IMG/VR virus record: IMGVR_UViG_3300029448_006738
Location: 1 to 30,712 of that record
From: a virus
Length of the DNA stretch: 30,712 nucleotides
Direction: 5' to 3' (one strand)
In this document: positions 15,548 through 26,400 of the stretch, piece by piece
Layout: each line of letters starts with the position of its first letter
Position numbering within the stretch: the first letter of the stretch is position 1
Notes under the pieces: generated by a model
Databases searched by the model: none
Seen by the model: the letters and a program-made list of their open reading frames with translations, nothing else
What the model was told of the DNA's origin: nothing
Program-made: the position numbers and the translations under genes

Positions 15548-17761
15548 CTATGTAATTTCTCTATCAAATTCCCATGCACCACTGTTGACACCAAATTGAA
15601 GTATCTTAGTTGTCGGAGCAAAAGTAATTGTACCAGTTACGCCTGTTGGATCACTGATATCTTCTAATACCTGTTTGTTTGCGGATCCTACCACTGGAGT
15701 TCTTTGAGCAGTACCACTTGATGCATTGTAATTACCACCTAACAATCCACTTGATTGTGAATCATAGTTTATTGTAATTGAAACATAGTTAGGTGCTTCC
15801 GCTGAAAATTCTGCTGATTGAACAGTGTAGTTTCCATCAATAGTACCTATACCACCACTGAATGTTGTATTCTGTACCACAACCGCTTGTCCTGTTTCAT
15901 AAAAGTGTGCCGCTGACATTGTTAATTTTGTAGTTGCGCCTAGTGAGTTATCTTGTGCGTATGTTGTAACACTAGCAATAGTTCTTTGTGCCGCTGTAAT
16001 AGTTTGGTCCACTGGCGTGAAGTTTTTGTAAGAACTTAAAGCGATACTAGGTATACTAAAACCACCTGTTGATCCATAGTCAAGTGTTCTAATTCTAGCA
16101 ATAACTCCTTGTGCTCTTGCGGCTATGCTTGAATTGTAGAAAGGACTTGATGGGTTACCACTTCCTGGTGGTTGTGGACTTGTTGAGTCGTATCCACCTG
16201 CTGGAAATAATTTTTCTAGTAATACACCTACAGGAGCATAATTGTTTCCTGCGTTTGCACTCAATCCTGTAATATCTAATTGTACACCGATTACTGTGCT
16301 TCCATCTGCGTAGGATTTTGTTGCAACGTCCTGTGATGCTGTTGGATCTGCAACGCCTGATATTTTTTTGTTCTGTACTTCTATGCTACTTGTAGCACTG
16401 TCTAATTTTAGTGCGTTGGCATTTAAACTTGTGATTAAACCATCTGTTGGTCCAATTTTTACATTGGCAATAGTTGCTTGGTTAAGAGTTCCTATTGTAG
16501 TAAGACCTGGAGCAGAAGTAACTGTCGAACCTAAAGCGGTTTCAGTTAAAACAGAATTTGTGTTTATTTTAATTCCTTTTCCTGATGCAAGATCAATATT
16601 TTCTGAACTTGTCCAAGAATCTGTTCCATCTTTCCATACAAAAGTTTTATTACCTTGTGATGAATTTAGTATGATACCACCATCGTCAACTGCGGCATCA
16701 TTTCCTACTGTGCCGTCATCTTTTTTACCTAAATCAATATTTTTGTCTTCAACTACTAAAGTTGTTACATCTATAGATGTTTGTGTTCCACTTACTACAA
16801 GGTTACCGTCTATGTTTACATCTCCACCTACATCTAAAGTTTTGCTTGGTGACGCTTTAAAAATACCTACTCTAGCATTCGTGGCATCAATTTTTATTGC
16901 AGAAGTTTCAGCAGGTCTTCTAACTTTTACTTCTACGTCTTGTCCTGTTAATTGATTTGCTACTGTGAACGCATTGTTTGTGAATTCTAATTTTGTGTTG
17001 TTGTTAAGTCCTACCGTCAATCCACCATTGTTTTGGATTGTTATTGCACCTGTTGTTGTGTCATCACTATCCGCTGTAAGATACTGATCACCAGTTCTTA
17101 CTATGCCAGCACCATCTTTTAATGCTTCCGATACAGTAGATGTTCCAACAAATTTGTAATCAGTTCCTACTGTGTTAAAACCTTTTGTAATTGCACCAGT
17201 TGTATTTGAACTTGTTACTAGTTCAGTGATTTGAGCACCCGCCGCCGGAGTAAACGAAGCGTTACTGTGTACGCCTACTAGGCTACCGCCTACGAACATT
17301 TTCACAACATAGTTTGTAATACTTTGTGTATCTAGCACACTAACAACTGTGAAGCCTGAAGTTCCTGATTGTCTTGAATAAGTTGGACCAGCAAGTCTTA
17401 AATTTGTTCCATCAAAGAAATATAATTGACTTGCATTGCTGTCAATCCAAAGATCACCAGCAACCATGTTAGGTTGTGTGGCTTGAACAGTAACACCACC
17501 ACTTGCCGTAAATGCCGTTCCGTTGTATACTTTTAATCTATTTTCTGTTGTGTCGAACCATAACTGACCTCTTGTAGGATTAGTTGGTGCGGCACTGTTT
17601 GCAAAATTTTCTAATAGTTGAATGAAGTTTTCATTTAATACTTCACCAAATCCTGAATAGTTTCTTCCAATAAGTGTTAAGTCACTAGATGTTGTATCCA
17701 ATTGACCATCTACTAGGTCAACAAGTAAACTGCCATCTGTTTTGTTCAACTTATAACTCAT
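15548..17761 (-). CDS. Tail-fibre-like protein, longest of three paralogues
   Basis: 737 residues. The N-terminal module (about 1-130: ENFIQLLENFANS, NPTRGQLWFDT, LKVYNG, GDLWIDS, QLYFFDG) is shared with the flanking genes and probably anchors the fibre or its adaptor. The middle resembles fibre shaft sequence (SKTLDVGGDVNIDGNLVVSG, TSIDVTTLVVEDKNIDLG), a pattern common in trimeric phage fibres. The C-terminal 250 residues (from GVLLEKLFPAGGY on) differ from both neighbours and are the likely receptor-facing part. The ATG at 17761 shares one base with the preceding stop (TAATG) and has GGAGGA upstream. Confidence 0.72.
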   Translation of the reverse strand: MSYKLNKTDGSLLVDLVDGQLDTTSSDLTLIGRNYSGFGEVLNENFIQLLENFANSAAPTNPTRGQLWFDTTENRLKVYNGTAFTASGGVTVQATQPNMVAGDLWIDSNASQLYFFDGTNLRLAGPTYSRQSGTSGFTVVSVLDTQSITNYVVKMFVGGSLVGVHSNASFTPAAGAQITELVTSSNTTGAITKGFNTVGTDYKFVGTSTVSEALKDGAGIVRTGDQYLTADSDDTTTGAITIQNNGGLTVGLNNNTKLEFTNNAFTVANQLTGQDVEVKVRRPAETSAIKIDATNARVGIFKASPSKTLDVGGDVNIDGNLVVSGTQTSIDVTTLVVEDKNIDLGKKDDGTVGNDAAVDDGGIILNSSQGNKTFVWKDGTDSWTSSENIDLASGKGIKINTNSVLTETALGSTVTSAPGLTTIGTLNQATIANVKIGPTDGLITSLNANALKLDSATSSIEVQNKKISGVADPTASQDVATKSYADGSTVIGVQLDITGLSANAGNNYAPVGVLLEKLFPAGGYDSTSPQPPGSGNPSSPFYNSSIAARAQGVIARIRTLDYGSTGGFSIPSIALSSYKNFTPVDQTITAAQRTIASVTTYAQDNSLGATTKLTMSAAHFYETGQAVVVQNTTFSGGIGTIDGNYTVQSAEFSAEAPNYVSITINYDSQSSGLLGGNYNASSGTAQRTPVVGSANKQVLEDISDPTGVTGTITFAPTTKILQFGVNSGAWEFDREIT

Positions 17762-19776
17762 TAAATTCCTCCACTGTATATGATGTAATTAAGTGTTAAG
17801 TACGGGTTCATCACATCAAATAGTTGTCCCGTTGTGCCTGCTAATCCACCTGTGTTAGGTAATTGTTGTGCGCCGGCTGTGTTGTTTAAATCTGGACCAC
17901 TTCTAGTTGTTACTTCTGCATCACCTGATGCTCCTGCAATCATTCTAGATGCAAAGAACTGATCTCCATTGTTTGCTTGGAGATTGTGTTCGTGTTGTGG
18001 TAAATTTTCTTTTGTAATTGTTTTCTTTTCTGCACCAGCACCTTGTCCTAGGTTATCAGCAAATACTGCCGTTGTTCTATCTGCAGAACCTTGTCCCATG
18101 TTGTCTTTACCTAATGGGAATCTTCCACGCAAGTCCGGAGTTTTAAATACTGCCGATGTGCTTGGCGTTCCAAATTGAGTACCTATAACTCCAAACAGTT
18201 TGTTGTATGTTGCTCTGCTTATTTCTGCACCATCACACATTAACCAATCTGTAGGAGCAGTTGCACCTGCATAAATCATAATTGATCCTATTGGTGGTGT
18301 AGGTATTGTGTTTACTATAGAACCAACAGTAGTTTTAAATATACCTGTTGTTCCTGATGTTCTGTTTATTATCAATTCGTCTGATACAGAACTTGTTGTT
18401 GTTAAAGTTTGATTTCCTATGAAAGAATTGCTTATAGATGTAGCAAAAGTTTTAGATGTTCCACCTGTTTGTCCATCAAAACTAAATGATGTTGCTGTAA
18501 CATCTCCAGTCATATTAAATGTTGATGCTGTTGTTAATTTGTTTGCCTGACCGGCTGTGCCAGATACTGTTCCACTTACATTTCCAGTTACATTTCCTAC
18601 AAAATTATTTGCGTATACATTATTGTATTGATTGTTCGTAGCACCAATGCTGTATGTGTTGTTAGACTGTGGTAAAATATTGTTTGCTGTAACATCTCCT
18701 ACGATATTTGTAGCGTCACCAACATAAAGTTTTTTGGCTATGCCTACTCCACCTTTTGCAATTATTGAACCTGAACTTACATTCGTTGCGTCAGTTGTGC
18801 TATCGGATTGTATAGAGCCACTTGATAAAATATTACCTGTTACGTCTAATGCTTGAGTTGGATTAGTTTTGTTTACACCAACTTGTCCTTGCGAACTTAC
18901 TCTTAATACTGTTGTTGTTTGACCTTGATTGTTTAATCTGAAATCTATTTCTTCATCTAATGTACTTAATTGGAATATACCTGCTTGATTCTCAACAAAC
19001 ATTTTGAAAGAACCTGCCGCTCCAACTTCTACACCGTCATCTGTTTTTACTTTAATTGGAAAATTTGTTAAACTTGTTGTATCTGATCTTAAAAAGTTTC
19101 CTGCCGCGATAGTTGAAGTACCAACAACAAGGTTTTCTGCCTTTTGTGCCGTACCATAAAATTTGCCTACACCGTCGCCAGTGATATTTGCTACACTTAA
19201 ATTTAATCCTGGATATAAAGTTGAAAATCCTGCTATGTTACTTTTAGGTGTAAATTGATCAGAAGCAATGATTGCCACTGTCTTCGCTGAAACTTCTAGT
19301 TTTACAATACTGTAATTTAAATCATCTGTGCCAGTAACCACAACAGGACTTGCGCCTGTTGTTAGTCCTGAACTATATTGTGGACCTATGAGTACCCAAC
19401 CTGTTCCTGTGAACAAGTAAAGTTGTTGTGCATTTGTATCAACCCAAAGGTCACCTGTGACGCTTTCTGAAGCACTAGGTTGATTGATTGCTTTTTTAAG
19501 TCCACCTGACGCTACCCAATTGGTACCATCATACACTTTCAATTGATCTGTTCCTGCTGTTGTATCGAACCAAAGTTGTCCTTCAACAGGTCTCGATGGG
19601 GCAGTGCTATTTGCAAAATTTTCTAAAAGATGTAGAAAATTTTCTGCAATTATTGTACCATATGATGTTGTATTTTTTCCTGGCAGTCTTAAAGTAGTTT
19701 CATTATTAATAGTATTGTCATTAATAGTGATAGTACCTTTGTTTACTGCGTCGGAAAAATTAATGGTATATGCCAT
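17761..19776 (-). CDS. Tail-fibre protein with C-terminal phage tail collar domain
   Basis: 671 residues. Residues 1-130 carry the shared module (ENFLHLLENFANS, APSRPVEGQLWFDT, LKVYDG, GDLWVDT, QLYLFTG, LIGPQ). The shaft region (SIGATNNQYNNVYANNFVG and related repeats) resembles that of many marine fibres. From about residue 497, GSIMIYAGATAPTDWLMCDG followed by YNKLFGVIGTQFG and FKTPDLRGRFPLG is the tail collar domain (PF07484 type), also found in T4 short tail fibre gp12. The later LPQHEHN motif fits the metal-coordinating His pair seen in such fibres. The ATG at 19776 has AGGG upstream. It is likely a host-receptor-binding fibre. Confidence 0.85.
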   Translation of the reverse strand: MAYTINFSDAVNKGTITINDNTINNETTLRLPGKNTTSYGTIIAENFLHLLENFANSTAPSRPVEGQLWFDTTAGTDQLKVYDGTNWVASGGLKKAINQPSASESVTGDLWVDTNAQQLYLFTGTGWVLIGPQYSSGLTTGASPVVVTGTDDLNYSIVKLEVSAKTVAIIASDQFTPKSNIAGFSTLYPGLNLSVANITGDGVGKFYGTAQKAENLVVGTSTIAAGNFLRSDTTSLTNFPIKVKTDDGVEVGAAGSFKMFVENQAGIFQLSTLDEEIDFRLNNQGQTTTVLRVSSQGQVGVNKTNPTQALDVTGNILSSGSIQSDSTTDATNVSSGSIIAKGGVGIAKKLYVGDATNIVGDVTANNILPQSNNTYSIGATNNQYNNVYANNFVGNVTGNVSGTVSGTAGQANKLTTASTFNMTGDVTATSFSFDGQTGGTSKTFATSISNSFIGNQTLTTTSSVSDELIINRTSGTTGIFKTTVGSIVNTIPTPPIGSIMIYAGATAPTDWLMCDGAEISRATYNKLFGVIGTQFGTPSTSAVFKTPDLRGRFPLGKDNMGQGSADRTTAVFADNLGQGAGAEKKTITKENLPQHEHNLQANNGDQFFASRMIAGASGDAEVTTRSGPDLNNTAGAQQLPNTGGLAGTTGQLFDVMNPYLTLNYIIYSGGI

Positions 19777-19779
19777 TTA

Positions 19780-20391
19780 TTACCCTTCGTTAAAACCTGT
19801 TAAACTTTGTACTCTAACAGTGTAATCTATTTGTATCAATCTGTTTAAACTTTTTTGTACAGGATGGAAAATTACGTGTGTCAATAATTTGCCTGTTCCT
19901 GATGATGCGTAACTTGTAAGTCCTAATTCATCAAACACATATAAACTGTCTGATGCGGATGCTGTGTCAGTTGCATCTTGTCCATTTGGTTCACCATAAT
20001 CTAATAAACAGGTAACAACAACATCTGTATAGTTTGTTCCATTCACGTGTCTTGTTTCTATCTTATTTCTTTGTGGATCTAAGTTAGATACTGATCTATC
20101 ATCAACAATTTTAGTAAATGTTTGGTTGTACAAACTTGCATTTGTTCCAGTACTGTTTGGAGTTAGATATGTGATAATACCAGTTGGATCAACTGATGTT
20201 CCACCGTTACCAAACGCCATTGAACTGATGAAGCCTTGCCCTGCGTTAGCAACACTTTCAGCCAAAGCAATACTCATATTTTCATAATGGATTGCGTTAC
20301 GTTTATTAACGAATACAGCACCGGATTCAGGGTCATGTATCTTAATATGTCCTTGAACTAATACTCCGCTGTTTTCTTTTATTTTACTCAT
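19780..20391 (-). CDS. Probable virion protein of the tail-fibre operon
   Basis: 203 residues, not assigned to a named family. N-terminal SKIKENSGVLVQGHIKIHDPESGAVFVNKRNAIHYENMSIALAESVAN is followed by a Gly-rich stretch (SSMAFGNGGTSVDPTGI) and a beta-rich C-terminus (IQIDYTVRVQ). No enzyme motif is seen. Similar short proteins are found beside fibre genes in marine T4-like phages, so a baseplate or fibre-connector role is plausible. It is preceded by a late-type octamer (20420-20413) and a TTGGAG ribosome site. Confidence 0.6.
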   Translation of the reverse strand: MSKIKENSGVLVQGHIKIHDPESGAVFVNKRNAIHYENMSIALAESVANAGQGFISSMAFGNGGTSVDPTGIITYLTPNSTGTNASLYNQTFTKIVDDRSVSNLDPQRNKIETRHVNGTNYTDVVVTCLLDYGEPNGQDATDTASASDSLYVFDELGLTSYASSGTGKLLTHVIFHPVQKSLNRLIQIDYTVRVQSLTGFNEG

Positions 20392-20412
20392 TTGTGCTCC
20401 AATTTCTTACTG

Positions 20413-20420
20413 TATTTATT
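20413..20420 (-). promoter_or_regulatory. T4-type late promoter octamer
   Basis: AATAAATA on the minus strand, 7 of 8 bases matching the T4 late consensus TATAAATA. It overlaps the stop codon of the giant gene and lies 21 bases ahead of the ATG at 20391. Confidence 0.55.
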
Positions 20421-23400
20421 GCGGCAATGCCACTTCTTTTTGACGTATGAATCTTGCGATGTCATTATTCGTCTGACTCAGTGCTTTTGCCGTATCATGC
20501 CAAATTTTCCCTTGTTTCCTTATAACCGCAATTTTGGCAGTTGCGGATGGTGTTGTTGTAAATGTTATCACAGGATTAACACCATCTACTGTGAATTCTG
20601 CTTGAACAGTGGTATCTGCCTCTGGACTGTCCTGTCCATTTGCTGGGTCATATACACTTATACTGTTCTTACGTAATCTCTTACCACCTACAAATATCTC
20701 AAATTCATTTACTGATTTAGGGGTAAACGATATGTTCAGTTGGTTATTTGAAACATTTGCTCCTGTGTAATTTTCAGTCAGGAACTCATCTTTGTATGGA
20801 ACATTCTGATGTCTACTTTGATCGAACACTTCTGTTGATGCGTTGTGTTTAGTAGGAATACCCGTACCAAATGTTCCTCTTCTGAGTTGTTTAATTGTGT
20901 GTCCTTGTTTCTGATAGTATTCTATTCTTTCACCATCTATGAATAATATACCTGGCAATCTTGCGCCGATGCTAGGATCTGTTAAACCTGTTCCGTCTGT
21001 AAGAACAATTTCTCTGTCGCTCCAGTTTAAATCTTGTGCAAGGTAATATTGTCTGTCATCGCCAACACGTTTGAAGTGAGATCTGTTAAGCATATCCTTA
21101 AATTGTCTGTATGCAAATTTACCAATGAAACTAGGAGCAGAGAAGTGTATAACATCTATCTCATCGTTCTGCGATAAATTTCTATTGATTAACAATCTAT
21201 TCTGATCATTCGAAACTGTGTAGTCAACACTTGGAGCCAACCATTCTCCGTTTACACATACCCAAACATATTGAGCATCAGTAGCCGGTCTTCTTAATTG
21301 TATAACTCCGTTAGTTAATTGATTGTATGTGAAATAATCTTCAGTGTTCACAGTAATACTCTGTTTTGCTATTACATCAAACTGTTCACGCTCTATATCT
21401 TGTATATCATGTTTACTAAATTGATATGCTGTTATAGTTTTTCCATTTGCAGGAGCAGGAGATATAGTTAATACTCCAGTGTTACTTACTGAGTACTCTC
21501 CGTTTTCAATATAAATTTCTAACACATCTCCGATAGCACCAACACCTGATTCCAAAGTAACACTGCTGTTACCAGGATTCCATCTGTATTGTGCCGCAGT
21601 CAATTCTGTTTTGTTTAAGAACGCTCTTACATTTGTTGCTAATATAGTTCCAGGTAAAACCTGCCAAGTCTTAAATTGATATTCTCTAATTAAGTTTCCA
21701 CCTGTAGCAGTTAAAATGTGTTGCTTGGTAAATCCACTTCTTAACACATCATTATCAACTTTTACAATCACATTGTTTGTAAATGGTTGTTGCGTAAATG
21801 GTGTAGGCGATAAAGTAAATGCTGTTGTGCTTCCATCAGCAGTAAAACTATTTTGTGTTACTTCACTGAAAGATTGACTTGCACTTTCATAAACGCAAAT
21901 ATTAATCACTGCATCTTGTGTCGGAGCAGTTGTGAATCTAATCGCAACTTTTCCTGGTCTTGAATAAGTGCTGTCAGTTTCGAATACTGTATGCGTCTGA
22001 TCTACGCCGTTTACTTTTACTAAAGTACTGATGCTGTTTGCTTTAAATTTACCTCTTGTTACAAATTCTGTTGTGCTTCCGTCACCAGTAAATATGTCTA
22101 CGTCTAAAATAGATTCACCACTATTACCCATTGTGATAAAGTTAATTTTAGCACCATTCGTCGGCGCACTATTGAATACTAAATTTTTATTTTGATAATC
22201 CACTGCATATAAATTGTTATTAAACAAAATATTATCTACAGAAACAAATACAGCATTGTTACTTTGTGGGAAGTCTACAAATGAATATGTTGTTGTAGCA
22301 CCATCACCTATGTAATTGTAACTGTTAATTTTACTTCCTGTGAATGCACCTCTGTCATATACTTGGATATCTAATGTGTCTAACACTTGTCCTGGAACAA
22401 ATTCTTCTGGTCCATGACTTGATGTGGGAGTAACAAATCCGTCTCCATCCATGTTTATGTCTTCTGCATTTAATCCAGTTGCAGTTGAGTAAGCAAGGTC
22501 TCCACCTTTTACTAATGAATCTACCGCGTCAGGATCAGGTAAGAAACTTCCATCACTTGTAGATTTTCTTACAATGATAATGTCATCACTGCCCGTTTCA
22601 ATTGCACTTACATCTACAGTTTTTGTGCTACCATCACCTTCTAGTGATTTCATCACAGCATTTGTATTTGTAACTGGATTTCCTGTTCCAAAGTTAGGAT
22701 CATCCATTCTAACTAATTTCCAATCCCACTTGTTATTTGTTAATGCTCTAAATCTTCTGTACACATGATATTGTACACCAGACTCTAATGCTGTTGATAA
22801 GTTTATAGATTGTGTACTTCCATCCAAATAGAATATTTCATCTTCGTAAGTGGTGTCATAAGTGTCCCACTCTCCAGAACCATAACCTGCATTGTCCCAA
22901 CCTGATACATCTTCGAATGTTATACTTCTTACTTCCACTCCACCGTAATCTATTCCATCAATGACCTGTGCAAGTTCTTTGCCTGGCTGACCATCAGTTG
23001 GAGCGTAATATAAATTCACTCTATCTTGTGTATGTAAAACATCTTGATCAATCAAATATGTAATTGATATTGTAGATAAATTTGCAGGTGGCGTTGTGAA
23101 CTGTACATAGCCAGTTTTTCTTGCATAAGATTTTGTTGTGTCATTTTCGTTAGCAAAAGTAAATTCGCTTCTTAATTTTCCTACGCCGCCAACTGAAACA
23201 GTTATTGTGTTTGACCTTAAATCCATAGGCCATTTTAATTTAAATTTAAGTTGTGAGGCATTTCCAGTAAAAGTTTCTGTCCTTGATAGATTTGCTAACA
23301 ATAATGTTCCTGTTGTTCTATCAAATTTAACACCTACATGAGTTGCTCTTGTAACTCCTTTTCCTAAGACTGCACTTGCAGTCGCATTTCCAGATACTGA

Positions 23401-26400
23401 AATGGTTGGTGTAGATATGTAACCGCTACCTTCTGTGTCAACTCTGATTCTTGTAACTTTACCATTTTTAATAAATGCTGTTGCGGTTGCTCCTGATCCT
23501 CCTCCACCAGTTATAGCAACTTTTGGAGCATTAATATAATCTGATCCTGCATTTGCAACATTTATTTCTGTAATTGCATATCCAACATTGTCTAACCAAT
23601 GCTTATCTGGATAAGTTGTGATAGAGTTTGTAGTTAGTGATGTTCCACTTACCCTGATGTTACTTGGTTGTATGTAACCATCTAGGTATCTTGGTGGATA
23701 ATCAAAGTCTGCTATACTTGTATTTGTAGGTTCTGTTTTTTGATAAGCACTTACATACTCTCTAATTTTAGATTTGTATGGTTTTACTTCTGCGATATAA
23801 TCTTCAAAGTTTGCAAGATTGTCATTTCTGAATGAACGTTTTTGCTGTAATTCGCCAACATTGTGTTTTGCTTTTATGAAACTTGTTTTAAAGATCCAGT
23901 CATTTAATTTTTCTTCACTTAAAGCATATCTAATACTTGCAAAGAATAATTTATTGTATTCAATATCCAGTTCTTCAACAAAAATTTTATCTCTTAATGT
24001 TTGTAAAATTAATCTTGTTTCCTCAACTGGTTGTCTATCATACAATTGAACGTCAAAACTATTGCTGTCGTAACCTATATTTGTGTTTGCATAGTCATAC
24101 AATCTACTGTTAAATTGTATTGTTCCATTTTGTCTACCCACAGTTTTGTAATTAACAGTATAGTCTACTCCAACTTGACTGTCTATTTTTTCTAATAACA
24201 ACCAACCGCCAGTACCAATTGTACTAATTTTTACAATATCGCCTACACTATTTTGTAGAGCATCTAGTTGATAACTGTAATCTACTTTTTGATCTATTGC
24301 TGTAAATTGTGTATAACCTGTAGCATACCAATCTGCGTAATTCCAATACAACGAGGTATTGTAACTTTGTATTCGTGATCTAGTCCATTTGTCAGTAGGG
24401 TTCCAGTTGTATATTGACCACTTGCCATCTACTTGACTATCTGCTCTCACTAGAGCACTAAAGTTTCTTACTGTTATTGTTGTTTTAGAATCGTAATTTT
24501 TTCCTTGCTTTTCAACTTTGACAGCAGTGACCTGTCCTTTTGCATTGATTGTTAATTTTAATACAGCATCTGATCCATTAGTGGATTTAATTTTGTATGT
24601 AGGAGCGACTTTATAACCTGCACCTGGATTTGTAATAGATACATTTGTTATTTTTCCATCTAAAACTGTAGGCACAAGAGTTGCAGTAATAGTTGGTCCT
24701 GTTCCTAAGAATTGTAAATCTGCTTCTGTATCAACAGTGCTATCGTATAAGCCTGATTGTGCTACTGGAGTAGGTTCGCTTGATGTTAAAGTTGATAAAT
24801 CTACTTCATCTACGATTAAATTTTTAATTAAAACATCGTTTGCTCTGACAATTAATTGTTTGGTTGCTTCAGCATTGTTTTTAAACCAACTTTGTCTTGG
24901 AGTGGTTAGTGTTCCATATTTTGCTTTGTCGCTTAATTCAGGATCTGGTACTTGTTGCATCTGTTCGTCATATCCAATTAAACTGTTGAACCATACATTT
25001 TCTATATCTTTAGGTAATGTGCTTGTACCTAAATTTTCAGTTACAAGAGCATATTCGTTGTGTACGTTTCCTTTAGATTCTGTGTTAAACAATCTAAAGT
25101 TTAAAATAGTATCATCGCCATTGATTAATGTATCACAGTTCACAAGAGCAAATCTATTTGGTCCAAATATTGTTACATATTTGTAACCTTGTGCTCTTGG
25201 ATCTTTGATTAAATTTTGAACTGCTTCAGCAGTCATGCCTCTGCCCTCTAATTCAGGAACAGTCTTTTTGCCTTTTACCCAATAATAGTAAACATTTTTC
25301 ATTGTGCCTGCAACAGAATCATATTTTCTACGAGTTACAAAATTTGTTGCGTCAGCAACAGTACCAGTCACTCCTAAACCTGCACCTTGAGTAGTTGCAG
25401 ATAGAGTGTTCCATTCTGTAGGCGTTCTAGTTGATTCTGTCCATTCGTGTACATCAATTGTTGCACCTGGAAATAGTTTATTCCAATAAGCATTATTAAA
25501 GATTACATTGCTTTGATAAGGATAATAGTATACTGCCGTGCTTAAATCCCACCAAAGTCTGCCAACCTGTGTGTCAGTCCAACTGTTTGTTATGTCTACT
25601 GTGCCAGACGCTCCTATATTGTTGTACACAGCCGGGTCATAAAGTGTTTTATAAAATAGTTCTGCTTCTGCTGGTCCAGGTATCTTACCATACAATGGAT
25701 CTATATAATCTAAATCCGCTAATTTTTTATTTGATACTTTGTCGTACAAGAAGATACTTTTAATTTTTGTTAAATCTATTTGATCAATACCAGTAGTCAT
25801 TTCATGAATACTAGTCCAATTATTTTCTGTTGGAGATTTTCTAAAATTAATTACAGTTCCTTTTTGTTGATTTGTTAATTGCAGTGTTGGTAACCCAATG
25901 TAAACGTGATTATTGTTTATGGTTAAGTTAGACCCAAATTGCTGTAAACTGTCGTTTGCGTAATTAAATTTTTCACCATACAACATTGTGTTTTCAAACT
26001 TCTGATAGATGTGAACAGCACCACTGTCTGTAAATGTTTTTGTAAATGTAGTCATTTGGTCATCAAACGAAGTAGTTGCATTGTCTAATGTCGTAGGCAC
26101 CTGCATATCACCCTTTAAACTTGTGACTGCTAAAACAGTACCACTAAATGCTAGTGTGTGACCAAAGTTTTCTGAAACTTCTCTATCTGGACTTGACAAT
26201 GTTTGATTGTAACTGTAAACTCCTGTATCGTCGGTTGCTTTTTTGTAAACATATACAGCACCCATGTCTATATTAGTTAAATCTTTTAGAGGACTACCAA
26301 CAGCAATCAATGTTCCATCTCCACTTATGCTTACATCAGAACCAAAATTTATCATCGCCGCAGAATCATTCGGTGGTACAATGGTTTGTTTGTAAGTGTA

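Noticed and set aside
16368-16955. 195-residue plus-strand open frame
   Set aside because: Antisense to the 737-residue fibre gene. Its length comes from that gene's composition; no start signal or domain is seen.
24737-25186. 149-residue plus-strand open frame
   Set aside because: Antisense to the giant gene, with no ribosome site and no recognisable motif.
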